Both the position numbers and the translations under genes were made by a program. 64,000 nucleotides of DNA from assembly GCA_036897485.1 (NCBI GenBank), contig JAYMTF010000002.1, positions 1 to 64,000 of the forward strand. The letters are read 5' to 3'. Of this stretch, positions 51,101-63,800 are shown in pieces (the first letter of the stretch is position 1; every line of letters begins with the position of its first letter). The notes under the pieces are model-generated. The model did not search any database. It was not told the DNA's origin and saw only the letters and a program-made list of their open reading frames with translations. Source of the DNA: Pelargonium nanum (Eukaryota; Streptophyta; Magnoliopsida; Geraniales; Geraniaceae).

Positions 51101-54100
51101 TTTTGTACTTTATATAGAATAGAAGATTCCAAATCGTAACTAGATACTTATAGATACTTTTATTGTTCCTTAAGGAAATTCCAAGATAAAGCTTGATGTT
51201 ACGCTGATTCGAACTACTACTACTCTTAAGTTTCAGATTCTTAATCTTTTTGAGTGACTCAACCCAAATCGGAATAACTACTCTAGTTTATATTATTTTG
51301 GGGCCTACGGGGCTACATATTGACTCATGGATTAGTTTAACAATTTTGGGTTATTGGACTTGGTCAACCACACAAAGCGCTGCTGTGTTATCATAAAGTT
51401 ATCTATTTCAAGTATACTAGTATTTCAAGGTTTTATCACGCTGCAGGTATGATACTTCGAATAATAACAAAAAGAGAATACTTATATTACACTGCATATC
51501 CTTGTAAGGATTTCCGTAGAAAGTATGAAAAAAATCTTAATAAGATTAAAACTAAGTAGCTTTTATGATGTAATAACTTCGTTTGTTAGAGAAGGTCCTT
51601 CATTGGCCGAGGTTTACTAGGACTAGATATAATCATATTGTAAATGAATAAACTGGCTCCGAATATTAAGTTCTTTTTAGTAGTATAAAAACTCATTAAT
51701 TATACATATTAAGGAGGGACTAGGATACACTCTGCATGACTCTTAAAGAATCCCCATGACTAAAACAGTATATCTTATCAATTACGGAATTCCCATATTA
51801 CATTTCTCTATCCAAAAATTTAGTATTTTTTATACCGTAAATTACAAAATTACTAGTAACTGCACCAATGAAGGACTTCCTAGAAGATAAAAATTGCTGA
51901 ACTAAATTTTCAAATAGTAATATTAACGCGTTGTTATAAGGAACTTCGCCCAAAGCGGAGCCCGGCAGTAACGTAATTAAGAGTAGTAAAGAATTGCTGT
52001 ATCAAAAGGGATATAGGGTATACCGCTCTTTTATTTAAGAAATGAGGGTATCAAAACAAAAACTTCCCCTTTTTATTACCTTCCAAAACCCGAGAATGAA
52101 TAGGGAATCCCTTGTATCTCCTAGCTTTTGAGGGACTTCCTTAGAACTCAGTGCCTCTATTGTCTGATTCAGAAAGACTTTCTTTTATTAACCAATGGTA
52201 TACCCGTCTGGGAAATTAGTCTTATATTCAAAACCTAATCCTTATTAAATTTCTTGTAAGGAATCCTTTATGTAATGAGTTTAGATATAAAATACAACCA
52301 AATCTCTTCTAAAGAATTTGCTCCATTTTTATAAGAAAACCCTCATTACACACCTCTAATAAGAGAGAACAATTCTAAAACCCAAGTTTTATACTTTTTT
52401 CGATTTGAACCTTTGACATACTTGCAAACCTATAAGCTTGAGTTCCCTGTTCAGTAGAGCTGGACCCTCTATAGCATGTAATAAAAAAACCTTTTCAACC
52501 TAGAGACACAGGAATTTCTATCTAGGTGATTTCGTTCTTTCAAAGGAACCTGTAGATATTAAGGCGTCAAAACAAACGGGTTACTTGTACAACACTGGGG
52601 GCTTCACGGGCCTCGTAAAGAATCGGGGGTTTAAAAATACTATCTAAGAAAAAGCATGTAAATTGAAAATAACTGTCAATTTCCCCGATAGGAAGACCAA
52701 AAACTAGAACGTAAAGTATCCTTAAACTAGTATTTAACGTTTATACGAACGAGAGCCCTTTTAGTGGAAATTTCTAGGTTTGTTTAACATTAAGTTTTTA
52801 CTATTTACAAGTGTTCAATCGAATATAGTGCTATCAGAAACAACGCCTCAAGTTAGAATGCCGTATCTATGACGCTTATTATATATATTTCTTATTTTCA
52901 AACTCTACTGAAGTTAACTGTAAAGTAAGACTATACTTAAACAAAAGATAAGCTTTTTGTGTAGGACCTTTACTATATATAAAGGTTTTACAAGTGGAGT
53001 TGTAGTATACGATGACATAAATTTAACAAATGGATAGGTTTCTGAAATACAAGAAAAAATTAAGAAGCTGCTTTGTACTAATGCGAAGGAAATTATTTAT
53101 AGCTATCATAAAGTTAGGATCCTTAAGTGACATAGGGTTCCTAAGTACCCCTTAAATATCCTCTTAACCCGCGAAATTGACTATTTATCTCAATTTCTGA
53201 CTAAAGTGGGTAACAAGTGTCTACCTAGCAAAGGACATATCCAACTTTAAAGAGAGGGGTCCGTGTGTTACATTTTGAAGCTACTATCAGGTTACGAGTA
53301 ATATTAAATTTTTGAGTCTTTTTATAGGTGTATAAGTAATTACACATCACACCTAAAGCTTTTTGACATAAGGTATTCTTTTTATTTAGTGCTTAGGTCT
53401 TAAGGATTTCTTAAGATAAGTATCTGAGACTATGAATTACGTCTATCACTAAAAAAATAATCCGAGAAACAAAGGATTGGGAATTTCTTTACACTTTAAA
53501 TATCTATATAATAGTGAGAATTCCTCTTTACCGTACCCTTAGTTGGCGCTTTGATAAAGGCGGGTTTTCCTTTGTTTTAGGCGTTGTTTAATTGTAGTAC
53601 TGTTTTACATAATAAACAGAGGTTCGAAAATTCTTTCTATTCCGAAAGACTGCAAAAGATCATTAAAAACAGAAGGGTAGTAAGAGCCCCCTTATTATAT
53701 GTATACTGCAGAGGTCCCCTTAAAAAAAGCAATTGTACGACCCTTTTCGCGAGCTTTATCGTACTTGATTTAGTACTAGTTTCCAACCCCTTCTAACCCC
53801 TCCCCTAATCTTGAAAAGTCTAATCCTGAGCCAGGCTGCCTGAGGAATGGATTTTTTTGACAAGAGAATCCAAGCATAGAATCTAAAACTTTTTAATTAG
53901 TAACAGGTTTGTGTTTACTACTTCTTTCATTAAGTTTTTCTTATAGTTTATTTATAAGTAGGAGCTACCAAGTTAACCGGCTTCAACATAGAATATTACA
54001 TTCGGACCAAAAAGCTCCTTTAAGGCGACACCCTTGCCAATAATAGATGTACTGAGTCTAGGCTTGTGAGATCTTCACGGATAAATTGGATTGGTTCCTA

Positions 54101-57100
54101 TAACAGAATTGCCTTTTACTAGGTAGGGACTCTTAAACCTTGTGATGGGTGGAGCCTCCAAGGGCGCTTTGTTTATGGTAAGTTATTTGTCTGGGGTCTT
54201 CTAAGAAAGAAAACTCTATTGTACTTTATTAACGTCTTGCACTTTAATGCGAATCTCATTAGACTCTAAAACCCATTTCTCAACATTACCCCGTAATTGT
54301 ATAACACCAAGAGAATCAAACTGCCCCGCAATTCAAGTAGTAAGAGAAAAGTATAGCAAAGTTTCCTTTAATAATCTAAATTTTTATTATGCCTTTCAAG
54401 GGCTCGCCAAAAAAAATTTCAAAAGAGGGCGTAGTAGCACACAAGTTAGTTGTTTTCGTTAAAGCATTATCGTTTATTTATAGAAATGCAAAACTGTATT
54501 TTTGACTCTTCAGTATGCTTTGAGGTTAAGAAAATACAAGGTCTCAATATATGACAACTTTTATTTCTGAAACTAGTTTGTACCTAGTAGTTAATAGAGA
54601 TAGAAGCTGCTCCTCTTTTAGGATAAATGAATTGGTCAACTTCTTGAAAAATAAAGAAAACCCTAATATGACTTTAAAAGTAAAAGTTATGAAACTTATC
54701 TGTAACTTATACAGTCCCTACCTAAATTCAAAAACGAAGCCCGGCTTGAACCTACGCCATTAAACTCGAGATCACTTTGCCCACCAATTAAAGCATCAGC
54801 CTAAATTCATTTAGCCCTTAGAGTTTGAAGCTCAAAATATTAAGAAAGATATTGATTTAAGAAAAAGCATACTTTAAATTCCAAAAGTGGCTTATTCTGA
54901 GGGGTTTTAAGTCCATCATCTAAAAGCAGATTTAGAGTTCATACTCGAGTCCCGTACATGTTTATAACAAAAAAGACCTACTCCCTTTCTAAATATTAGG
55001 AAAAGAATAAAAGGCTGTTGCCAATATATCAAGGTTTGAATAGGTGCACCTAATTTCCATATTACTGGGTTTATCACTAGTTAATCCTAAGTGTCTAAAA
55101 TGTATTTTACTACAAACTAACTAGAACCAGGGAGTTTACTTTTTTATCAGCTTTGGTAACGTGACTCCTTTAAAGAAATTAAAGCGAGATCTAATAGTTC
55201 CTAGATTATCCTTGTGTGTTCTCGTGAGAACCTTTAATGCTATTTTTTAAGTTATGAGACTGGGTTACCGCCTTTGACTTTGAATTTATAGGATATTTTT
55301 TGCAAATAAGCAAAGAGAAGAAGCTCTCAATTAACTAAGGAAAGGCTTTTATTTAAACAAAAATTACATGTAAACCCTCTCTTTGAGACCCCCCGAGCAG
55401 GGATGCTTTGGAAGGAAAAACGAGCAATTCTAGGATAGTACTAAAGTCACAAACCAACGTAAATATCTGAACAAGCACTTCAGCAATAGAAGGTAACCAC
55501 TCACTTCTAGAAATACAATTTTGTAAGACGCGAATAGAACTAAAGCTAGAGGCAAAAAACCATCCTACCTATAGACCCAAGCTGATATTAGAGGTAAGAA
55601 CACTTTATAAATCCGAGTTAATTGAGCGCATAACTTGAAACTGCTAATAGGACTCTTTTTGTTTACTTTTTTGTGACATACCTTATAAAATCCGGTAGTC
55701 TATTAGAATTAGGATATAACAAACCTCAAAACAATAAGATCCTTTTTTGATTTGGTGGGAGGTGGAATATTAAAGTCACTTTGTCTGTCCCTTATCAATA
55801 AAACCATTCTCTTAATTTAAGAAAGATAAGCAATTTTCCAGAAGGAATATATCCTATTGCTGCAAAGCATACTCGCTATACTTGAACCTCGTTACTGATA
55901 TTTACCTATGTAGTATAGTAATAGATTGATAATGCTTTAGTAACTCTCTATCGTAGAGAAGAACAAAAGTACCAAAAGTACATAGAACGGTCATAATTAA
56001 GTAAAAAACTATCTCAAAAAGAAGAGATTGCAGTTAGAAGTTTCCGTTCCAGGAGACACCTACACAAATATATAAAACTAATTATAAATTATAAAGTTTC
56101 CTTTTTTTAAAGAAACCATCAAAATTTAAAGTAGCAGATTAAGTCTAGTTAAATCCTTCTTGAAAAATCTAAGTTTTTTCTATGGTGATTCGTGGATACG
56201 AATGTCAAACGGAAATTGTGCCCTTATTTAAAGGCAGTAACTTGTGTTGCTAAAAGTTATGTAATTGTCTTCTTTCGTACCTTATCGATTTTTAAATATA
56301 ATTCTTAATATGCCCCTTAAGACTTCCATTAGATGCTATATGAATGCGAAGAATAAAAACTCGTATAAGATAAGTTCTTTCTTTAGAGTAGCTGTTTTAG
56401 AAATTTCTAACTTTCCTTGCGGCGGTCTTCTTAATTAATGTTCCATATTATTGTTATTGCGCCTTATTCTTTAAAGAGTTAAATCATTTTATCACTTGTA
56501 ACTCTTAATCTTTTCTTTTCAATTTTAAAACTGTCTCCGAAATTTGCTCAGTTAAGAGTATTTTGGCATTTGTATTATTTTTTAGAACTAATACCGAATA
56601 AAAGCCCTTTTATTTACCAGTCTACTTAGTTAGGGTAAAATTTCTTGGGAAAATTACTAATGATATCAATAATTATCTTTATCCAAGGGTTTTTTTACCA
56701 TAAAAGTCCTTACCCTATTGCCAAGTACAAGCTTTTTTAGTTTCACCTAGGATATCTTATTAAAGAGAAATCGAGTTCCCAAGAAGTTTTAGTAGTTAGC
56801 CTGTCAACGCCAATAGCAGCATCATACTATCTATGAAGAGTATTCTAAAAAAAACCTAACTAGTCAGGTAAAGGAGCTTGTGATTGATTTTCTTTTTATT
56901 TTTTTGACTGGAGATGTATTAAATACGGATTTATTCTAGGTAAGTGATTTCGTTTTGGACATTCTTTTTGTAAATATGTGATTCTAGTAATTTTTAATTA
57001 CTTACGGTTGGAACCACGGTATATCGTAACTGTCTTGCATCGCTCTTAAGTAATTATAAGTATATTAGGAATTAGAACCGTCAATAAAAGGTTTCAACCC

Positions 57101-57855
57101 TTATAATCAAGAGATTTTGAAGCTGTTGTACGAACTTGTTTACAAGTCAAGACTCTTTAGGATTAATATTAGCTTATAGACAGATCCTATTAAAAACTTA
57201 AACCAACTATGAAAAAGTGTTCGAGAAGACACCAAATTAAAAAGGGAGTATCTCACTAAACAAATAAAAAAAGACTTACTTTTTTTTAAGGATTCGAATA
57301 TTTTCTCTACTTAGAACTGAGAGACCATATAATGAAACTTGTTCAAAGAGTGCATATGTCTTCTCTTTAATTATAATTTTAACATGACTCAAGGTAAGGT
57401 AAGCTCAAGATTCCGTGATTTTCTTTATATAATAAAAGTTCAAACTCACAGACTAAAAAAACTTTGGCAATACTGGAGGCATTTTTACTTATTTTATGGT
57501 ATATTCCCTACCTTTTATATACCTATTATAGCGTTTCTTACTGCCTTTTTTTAATACGATTATCTCGATTTTCTTTATTGGTACAAGGAAGCTTATTTAT
57601 TCAAAAGAAGACCGGTAGAAGGTGTCTATTTTTTCTTCTTGATACTAGGCAGCTATATCTTTATAGGAGTAAATGCCTACGTAAAAGACACTCTTTTCAG
57701 CCTTGTACACTATGTATCTCAACTATGGGAAACTTAAAGATCCAACCAATGTAATAAAGTATTAGTAGCTACACAGTGAAAGGCCCTAATTAAAAGAAAC
57801 AGGATTGTAAGGCAAACGTTTCTATTTGCTGGTAGCACCTCATCTAACACAGAAT
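45152..57855. other. intergenic DNA
   Basis: Over 12 kb without a recognisable gene. It holds T-arm-like motifs at about 45,290, 52,400 and 54,745 (minus), a GGGCCC palindrome at 45,376, a CAAGCAAGCTT palindrome at 48,932 and the 23-bp palindrome at 50,072. Open frames of 60-96 codons (for example 57,464-57,754 plus) lack family features and are in the range expected by chance. Confidence 0.5.
50072..50094. repeat. 23-bp palindrome
   Basis: TATTTAAGGGA and TCCCTTAAATA are perfect 11-bp arms around a single G. This is the longest near-perfect palindrome I saw. It could form a cruciform, or be a footprint of double-strand break repair. Confidence 0.75.
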
Positions 57856-57926
57856 CCTTTTTTAAATCATTGGTACAACGGTCGGTTGTTAATAAGACAG
57901 TAGTAGGTTCGAATCCTACTTAATGT
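57856..57926 (+). pseudogene. trnN(GUU)-like tRNA remnant
   Basis: TAAATCATTGGTACAACGGTCGGTTGTTAA aligns with the D-arm and anticodon arm of plastid-like trnN(GUU), TAGCTCAGTGGTAGAGCGGTCGGCTGTTAA (18 of the first 23 bases). It is followed by a perfect T-arm GTAGG TTCGAAT CCTAC. The 3' side of the anticodon stem has drifted, and the acceptor strands CCTTTTT and TTAATGT do not pair. It is an independent decayed copy of the element found at 41.3 kb. Confidence 0.6.
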
Positions 57927-60589
57927 AGTTTCCTTATACAAAAATTAAAATATTGTCTATATTTCAGTATCTTTGAGTTCTTGCATACGTGTATTTTTTA
58001 TACTTTGATAAAATTTGACATGACATGGTTTATATAAGTGCCCCTTGAGTATATAGTTGCACTTCATAATTATACTTATTCCTAGTTGTTATGGACTAGC
58101 CCTTAATGTATACATTACTTTTAGGCAATACTGTAAGACTTTATATTAATCTTATCTTTATTTCCGTTGACATGCCGATCTTCTCAGAATAATTAACGTG
58201 AACCTTCTTCGACTTACTTTTTACAATTTTTCTTCGGAATAGCCAACCAAAGAGATGCGGCCCTGACTTCGAAGGAATTCTCGAACTCTAGAACTATTTG
58301 TAGTTCAAAATCTTTACAGCAACTAATATTGATCTAATTACCCGATTGACGGAGTACTATTTATGCTACTGATCTCTTATTCCTGGGGAGAAAGTAGTTT
58401 TTATTTGGTCAATTAGGAGTCCTAGGTGCTTTTCATCTAGCGCTTTAATGCTTAGAAATCATAGGACTAATTACCTACACGGACTCCTATAGCTCCTACA
58501 ACATTTTCTCTTAATGGCAGCTTCTGGCCACAAAGCTTTTGTGAATACTATACTGTTATAGATTGTATTGTAAATCTCGTTAATTTAGTAGACAAACCCC
58601 TAGTATATATAAGTATTTAGGGATTCCTTATTTAATTTTTAAACTGATCTAGCACTATACATTTTTTTGCCACTACATTTAGGGTTGTATTTTAAACAAA
58701 ACAGGCCAGAGTCAGTACCCTTTTGAGCACCCTCTTTTAAATCTGTAACCATTTCTATACCTATTCTATATTCTCAACCGAATAATACGTGAATTTCGTT
58801 TCCTATTATTTTAACTATTTTAGAATGATCGGGGCATCTATAAGATATGCTTTTGAGGTCATAATACGGGGCTCTTCTGCTTGTAAGTAGACACAAGAAT
58901 GCAGAGAAAGCTAACAAAGGATTTCTAACCTTAAACTTTACTATCTAATCACTCGTAACCTTTTATCAAATACTAAAAAGCACTAACCACTAAACTTACG
59001 TAAAATACATATTTTATAAGGCGATCCCCTTATTATTAACAAGAAAATTGTATCTATTTGAATAGATTTTTTACCTCTCCTAACTTATCCCGACTCCCCA
59101 TAAACAGCATATCCAGAATTAAAAAAATCAGAGTCATACCTGCTTTCTATTATGATTTCGTATATTCCTACATCGGACAAAGCTCCATTGATGAGAATCT
59201 TAAACCCTGCGTATTAGATCTACTTTTTCATTTATCTTCATATTTAAATTCTTAACCTATCAACCAAAAACCGAGACATTGTTTCAGAGTTGTCTATTAA
59301 TTTCTTATTCAATCCACAAATCAAATTATAACTTTAAGTCTAACCGTCAGAGATTAGACCAAATGTTCGTTAGCTTATATAGTACTAGATATACTAACCT
59401 ATATCTTTCAAGTAAAGGCACCCTGAGCTGTTTAAGCTATCTTATTCTTGGTTATCGCTAAAAAAAAAAAAGCTAGAGGGTAGATTTCCGCAACATGCAA
59501 GGGCTCCTATTCTGACCCTTAAGTGAAAAAACTAAACTAGACAATTCTTAAGCTGCGTCGTTTTAACCATTGTAAACTATCTATATATTACCTTACTTAG
59601 AGAGTAAACCCTTAAAACGTGTCAAATAATTAAATACCTTGTTTGTTTCCATACGCAAATATAGAATGAAGTGAAGTGTGGCTTCTTATGTCAACAGAAT
59701 TTGCTCTCATCTATCGACCTTCAAATCCGCGTACTTGTTTTTTTTATGTCTCACTAAGATGTGGTGCAAACAAGAGAATAGCACCTATCTACATATAATG
59801 TATGGGTATAAAAACTCAAAACCTTTTTTCTTACTATTTGAAATAAATTATTACTGAATTTATATACAATATAAAAAGGATCTCTTATTTCCACTCCGTA
59901 ACGTTTAACCTAATTAGATTTCGTACTCTTTTGCTTCCGATAAACTCCTTAATTTTGAACACTCGTTGCTGCATTTTACTTATTTCATTACAAGTTTTCA
60001 ACCCAAGGGAAATCTTTCGTAGCAAGATGGGGCTCTTTCTGTATAGATTGATTCGTAACATAGTGTTCTGTCTTTCTTTAAATTCTCTAAGTTTACAGGT
60101 CTAGCAGTGAAATGACAAGGTGTACCGCGACTGTAACTTATGACTTGGCCTATAGAGGCTACTTTGCTACTTTTAAAAGTAATTCGGGATAAGTAATTTT
60201 TACATACTAGGAAGCAGTATAATGAGTCTAACTGTATCTATAGGTAGATTAGTTCTTTTCCTTCTATTGTCATTAAGGAATAGGACACAATAAACAGTTG
60301 GGCCTGATATATTATCTAGGTATTCTAACCTTAGCTTAGTGATGCATGGCCGTAAAATAAATACACTTGTACTTTGCTATACGAACTTTTAAGACTCTTT
60401 GTTGATTTGTCAATTCTATTATGCATTCAATACAAGTCCAATAAAAATGAATTCCCTATAAGGAGGGGGCATCTCATTAAGAGTATACTTTCCCGTAATG
60501 TACCGGAACCTAATCTACAGCTTCCACGATACGGCCAGAACGGAAGTCCTTACTATTTTTTCCTTTTATTATAATACGGAAACCCTCAG

Positions 60590-60655
60590 AGTAAGCGGGT
60601 TTGAACCCTTGACCAAAGCAATTTATATAAAAGTTGCTTTAAAATACTTTGGCTA
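60590..60655 (-). other. hairpin with T-arm-like sequence
   Basis: AAAGCAA (60,615-60,621) and TTGCTTT (60,634-60,640) form a perfect stem, nested inside CCAAAG/CTTTGG. On the minus strand the hairpin is followed by GGTCAAGGGTTCAAACCC, which resembles a tRNA T-arm, and preceded by TTAGCCAAAG, which resembles the D side of trnQ. The parent tRNA is uncertain. Confidence 0.35.
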
Positions 60656-62395
60656 ATAATGACTTCTGTATCTTGGAGTAACTAACCTACGCGAGTTTTC
60701 TTAATATATATTTGGTAAAGGGGACTTGGATAGAACCTTTAAACACTGGATTTGAAGCCTCAAAAATAAGTTAAAAACCATATTCTCTAATTAGCAACTA
60801 AAGTCTTTCAAGAAGGTAAGAGATCCCTAAGGGGTTAAGTTACCAATTCCTGATCGAAAAAGAGACGTGTTATATAACATTTGGAATGAAAAAGCATAAA
60901 GTTGTAATTTTCCTTAATAAAAATTCTAAAAACTTGTTTAGTATATCAGGATGGACTCCTCTGGGCTCGTAGAATCCCCGAAATCCCTTAAGGAAACCCA
61001 GGGTAGACAATTAAATAGAATAACTTAAAGTTAGCATCTATTGGTATAAGTTTATACATGAAATACGTATTTCTTGATTTTCTAGATCAATTTTGTAATT
61101 AAAAAAGGAATCCTTTAGGTAGTACAAATCCCTCGGTTCCTTAATAGAAAAAGAAAAGTTCGATAATAGAGTTCCTTGTAAAAATGTATATAGATACTTG
61201 ACTTGAGAAAGATTCTATGGAAAGTCGCTCTAGAATTGGGTTTATAAATACTAAGATAGTAAAAAATAATAGCTTAGCAGTTAAGGAAGAAGGTATCCTT
61301 TCTCTTTATGCTTTTAGGTTTCAGTTGCTTCGTTTTCTGAATGAAAAACTAGGATTTCTAGGCTTAGTTGAATAAAGGTGTTTCATAAAATGGAATATGA
61401 ATAATCCGCTACAAAGAAGAAGAATCCGGAATTTATAATATGGAAGAATACTTTTTTAAATAAAAAGGTTCTAATGCTTTACGAGAAAATATGTAATAAG
61501 ACTGTATAAAATAAGCTAGCTGATTTACTTAGTCAAGGGTATCGGCTTTCAAGGAGTAGGGTTTTGAATCTTTCTGTAATAGTAAAACTTAGAAGTAAAC
61601 AAGTTGAGGGTTATTTCTACTAAAACAAGCCTTGCCTTAAGTAAAAACGTAACTCTAAAATAAATATGGGAATTCAGTACTTATAGAAAGGCAATTCTTT
61701 AATTTATTTATAAATTGTATTGAAACTCGATTCTGCAATTGAGCGACATTTCTATTTTTTCCTTAGTAAGTGTTGAATCATTATTATGACATGTATTTTT
61801 TAAGAAGAATTACTTTTAGGAAGTTGGGATTACATAATAACTTCTAATAAGGGGGAATCTCTGGTTAGTATACTCGTAGATGGGGTTCTTTATAGCTAAA
61901 GTTAACTTCCTGTGCTAAAGCTCCCATCTTTTAAAAAGTTTATATAATAAAATGCTTGTGGATTTACTATTAGTTCTAGATTCTTGGGATTCTTACTTAA
62001 TAAAAGAAAAAAAATGAATTACTAGAATCACTATCGTTTTCAATAGATTTAAGTAAAATAAACTATATTTCATGGAATATAGTATAAAATACGGTGTAAA
62101 GCGAAGCCAATTTTTTTAGAAGTTTGCCCAGGTTGTTTAAGTAATAGAAGTTGTTTCCTTCTAAATAGAGATTTTAGAAAACTTAAATAAAATAGGTGCT
62201 TAGGTAGCTAGGGTATTAACCTTCTTGTTAGGAGTATTAGGATTCTGGAAGAAATTAGGTAGTAAATAAGTCTTCCCATGAGTTAAGGGTTTCTTACTTT
62301 GCTTAGAATGTAGGCAAGCTTGCTTGTAAATAGTATGTACCTTTTTTTCTTTTAAGTAAGCTAAGAATTTCCTATTTAGTACATTAAAAGGAATC

Positions 62396-62479
62396 ACTTC
62401 AAAAGTTATGGAAATCGATCCTCAAGTTTTCTAAGTTTTATTACAAGTAAAGATCCTCCTCTTTTCTAAAGGAGGTTTT
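62396..62479 (+). repeat. 84-bp direct repeat, copy 2
   Basis: Same orientation as 32,022-32,105, with three differences in 84 bases. Here the terminal hairpin is CCTCC/GGAGG and is followed by TTTTG. Recombination between the copies would excise a circle of about 30.4 kb carrying orf293 and nad6-cox2. Confidence 0.9.
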
Positions 62480-63744
62480 GTCGCACAAGGAAATCTGTCC
62501 AAGGCTAAACTACTAAAACCAGGTCTTAAAAGGAGAATCCCTTCTTGAGAAAGAAGCTCCTATGAAAACTCCCCTTATATTACGAGTATCCACTACTTAA
62601 TAGTCTGCTACCCTAGCCACAGGGCTTTTCTAAGGGCTTTAAAGTAGAAACAGAATTTAGGTCTTCTTATGCTAACTGGTACTTATCCTATGGTATTCCC
62701 TATAAAGCCTATCGTACTTACTACCTTAGTATTCTATTCCGGTATTTGTTATAGCTAGTGAATAGATTTGTAATAGATATCCTAGGTAGTATAGTCTTGG
62801 ATATTCCTCTTTCTTGGCTTAGGAGCTATTACTATAGAGAGAATTAAGCCTTGTAGTGAATGGGTTAATAGTTAAAAACGCCTTCCCTTATAACCTAACT
62901 CCCTATCCATTTTTAATTCCTTAAACTTTAATAGAAGGACCCATATAAACTTAACTTGATCAGAAAGATAAGCAAACAGCCTCCCTTTTTAGAGTAATCC
63001 GCTAAACCTGTTAAGATGTAGACAGCAGATTGAATAGAAACTCTAGACACAGAACTTTTCTAAAGGTGTTTCTTTAAGAAACATAAAAAAACTGACTTAA
63101 CTTTGTCACTCTTATAAAAGCAGAACAAAAGTAAAACCTCGAATTATTTTGACTTTCTGACCTAGAATAGATTGATAGTAATGGACTCCCTCTTTATTAT
63201 ACGCCTTATTTATTAAGTGAAGCTTAGGTAACTAGAAAAACCCATGTCTTTCTAAATGAATTCTATTCCTTGTTTAGTAGAACTCTCTATACATACCGAG
63301 TCGGAAAACTCATTAGAAGTGCCTTACCAAAACATACCTACCCCTAAGATTTATTAAGACTCTTAGGAAACAAAAACAAACCTAGGTCAATAGGAGTGTT
63401 TCGAGAGGGGATTCTTTTACAAAGCAAATGAAACCCTAGAGTAATTTATTTACTGTTCAGCTTTTATAAAATTACTGAAACACTACGCAGCTAGGTTTAC
63501 ATTACAGGATTTTCTAGAATACCCAGGTACTTCACAAAAAGCACTCACTCACACAAAAGTAAGAACTCGCGGAAACTTCTTGGCTAACGCTTTTTACATA
63601 TGGGTTCTAGAATTCCACTTACGTCTCATCAAGACATCGCGGAGTAAAACGAAAATCACTTAGTATAGAATAAACTCAAATCGCACCCACTTTCTATATA
63701 AATTTACTTAGGTGAAACAATACTCCACGAGCTTCTAGCATCGA

Positions 63745-63800
63745 ACCATTTTGACGTTGAGTAGATCGAATGGTCGTAGGTTCAAATGCTACTGATCCGA
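63745..63800 (+). pseudogene. 3' half of a tRNA, trnN- or trnK-like
   Basis: GAATGGTCGTAGGTTCAAATGCTACT resembles the variable loop and T-arm of plastid-like trnN or of trnK. The T-stem GTAGG/GCTAC pairs at four of five positions. The 5' half is not recognisable, so it is a fragment. Confidence 0.35.
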
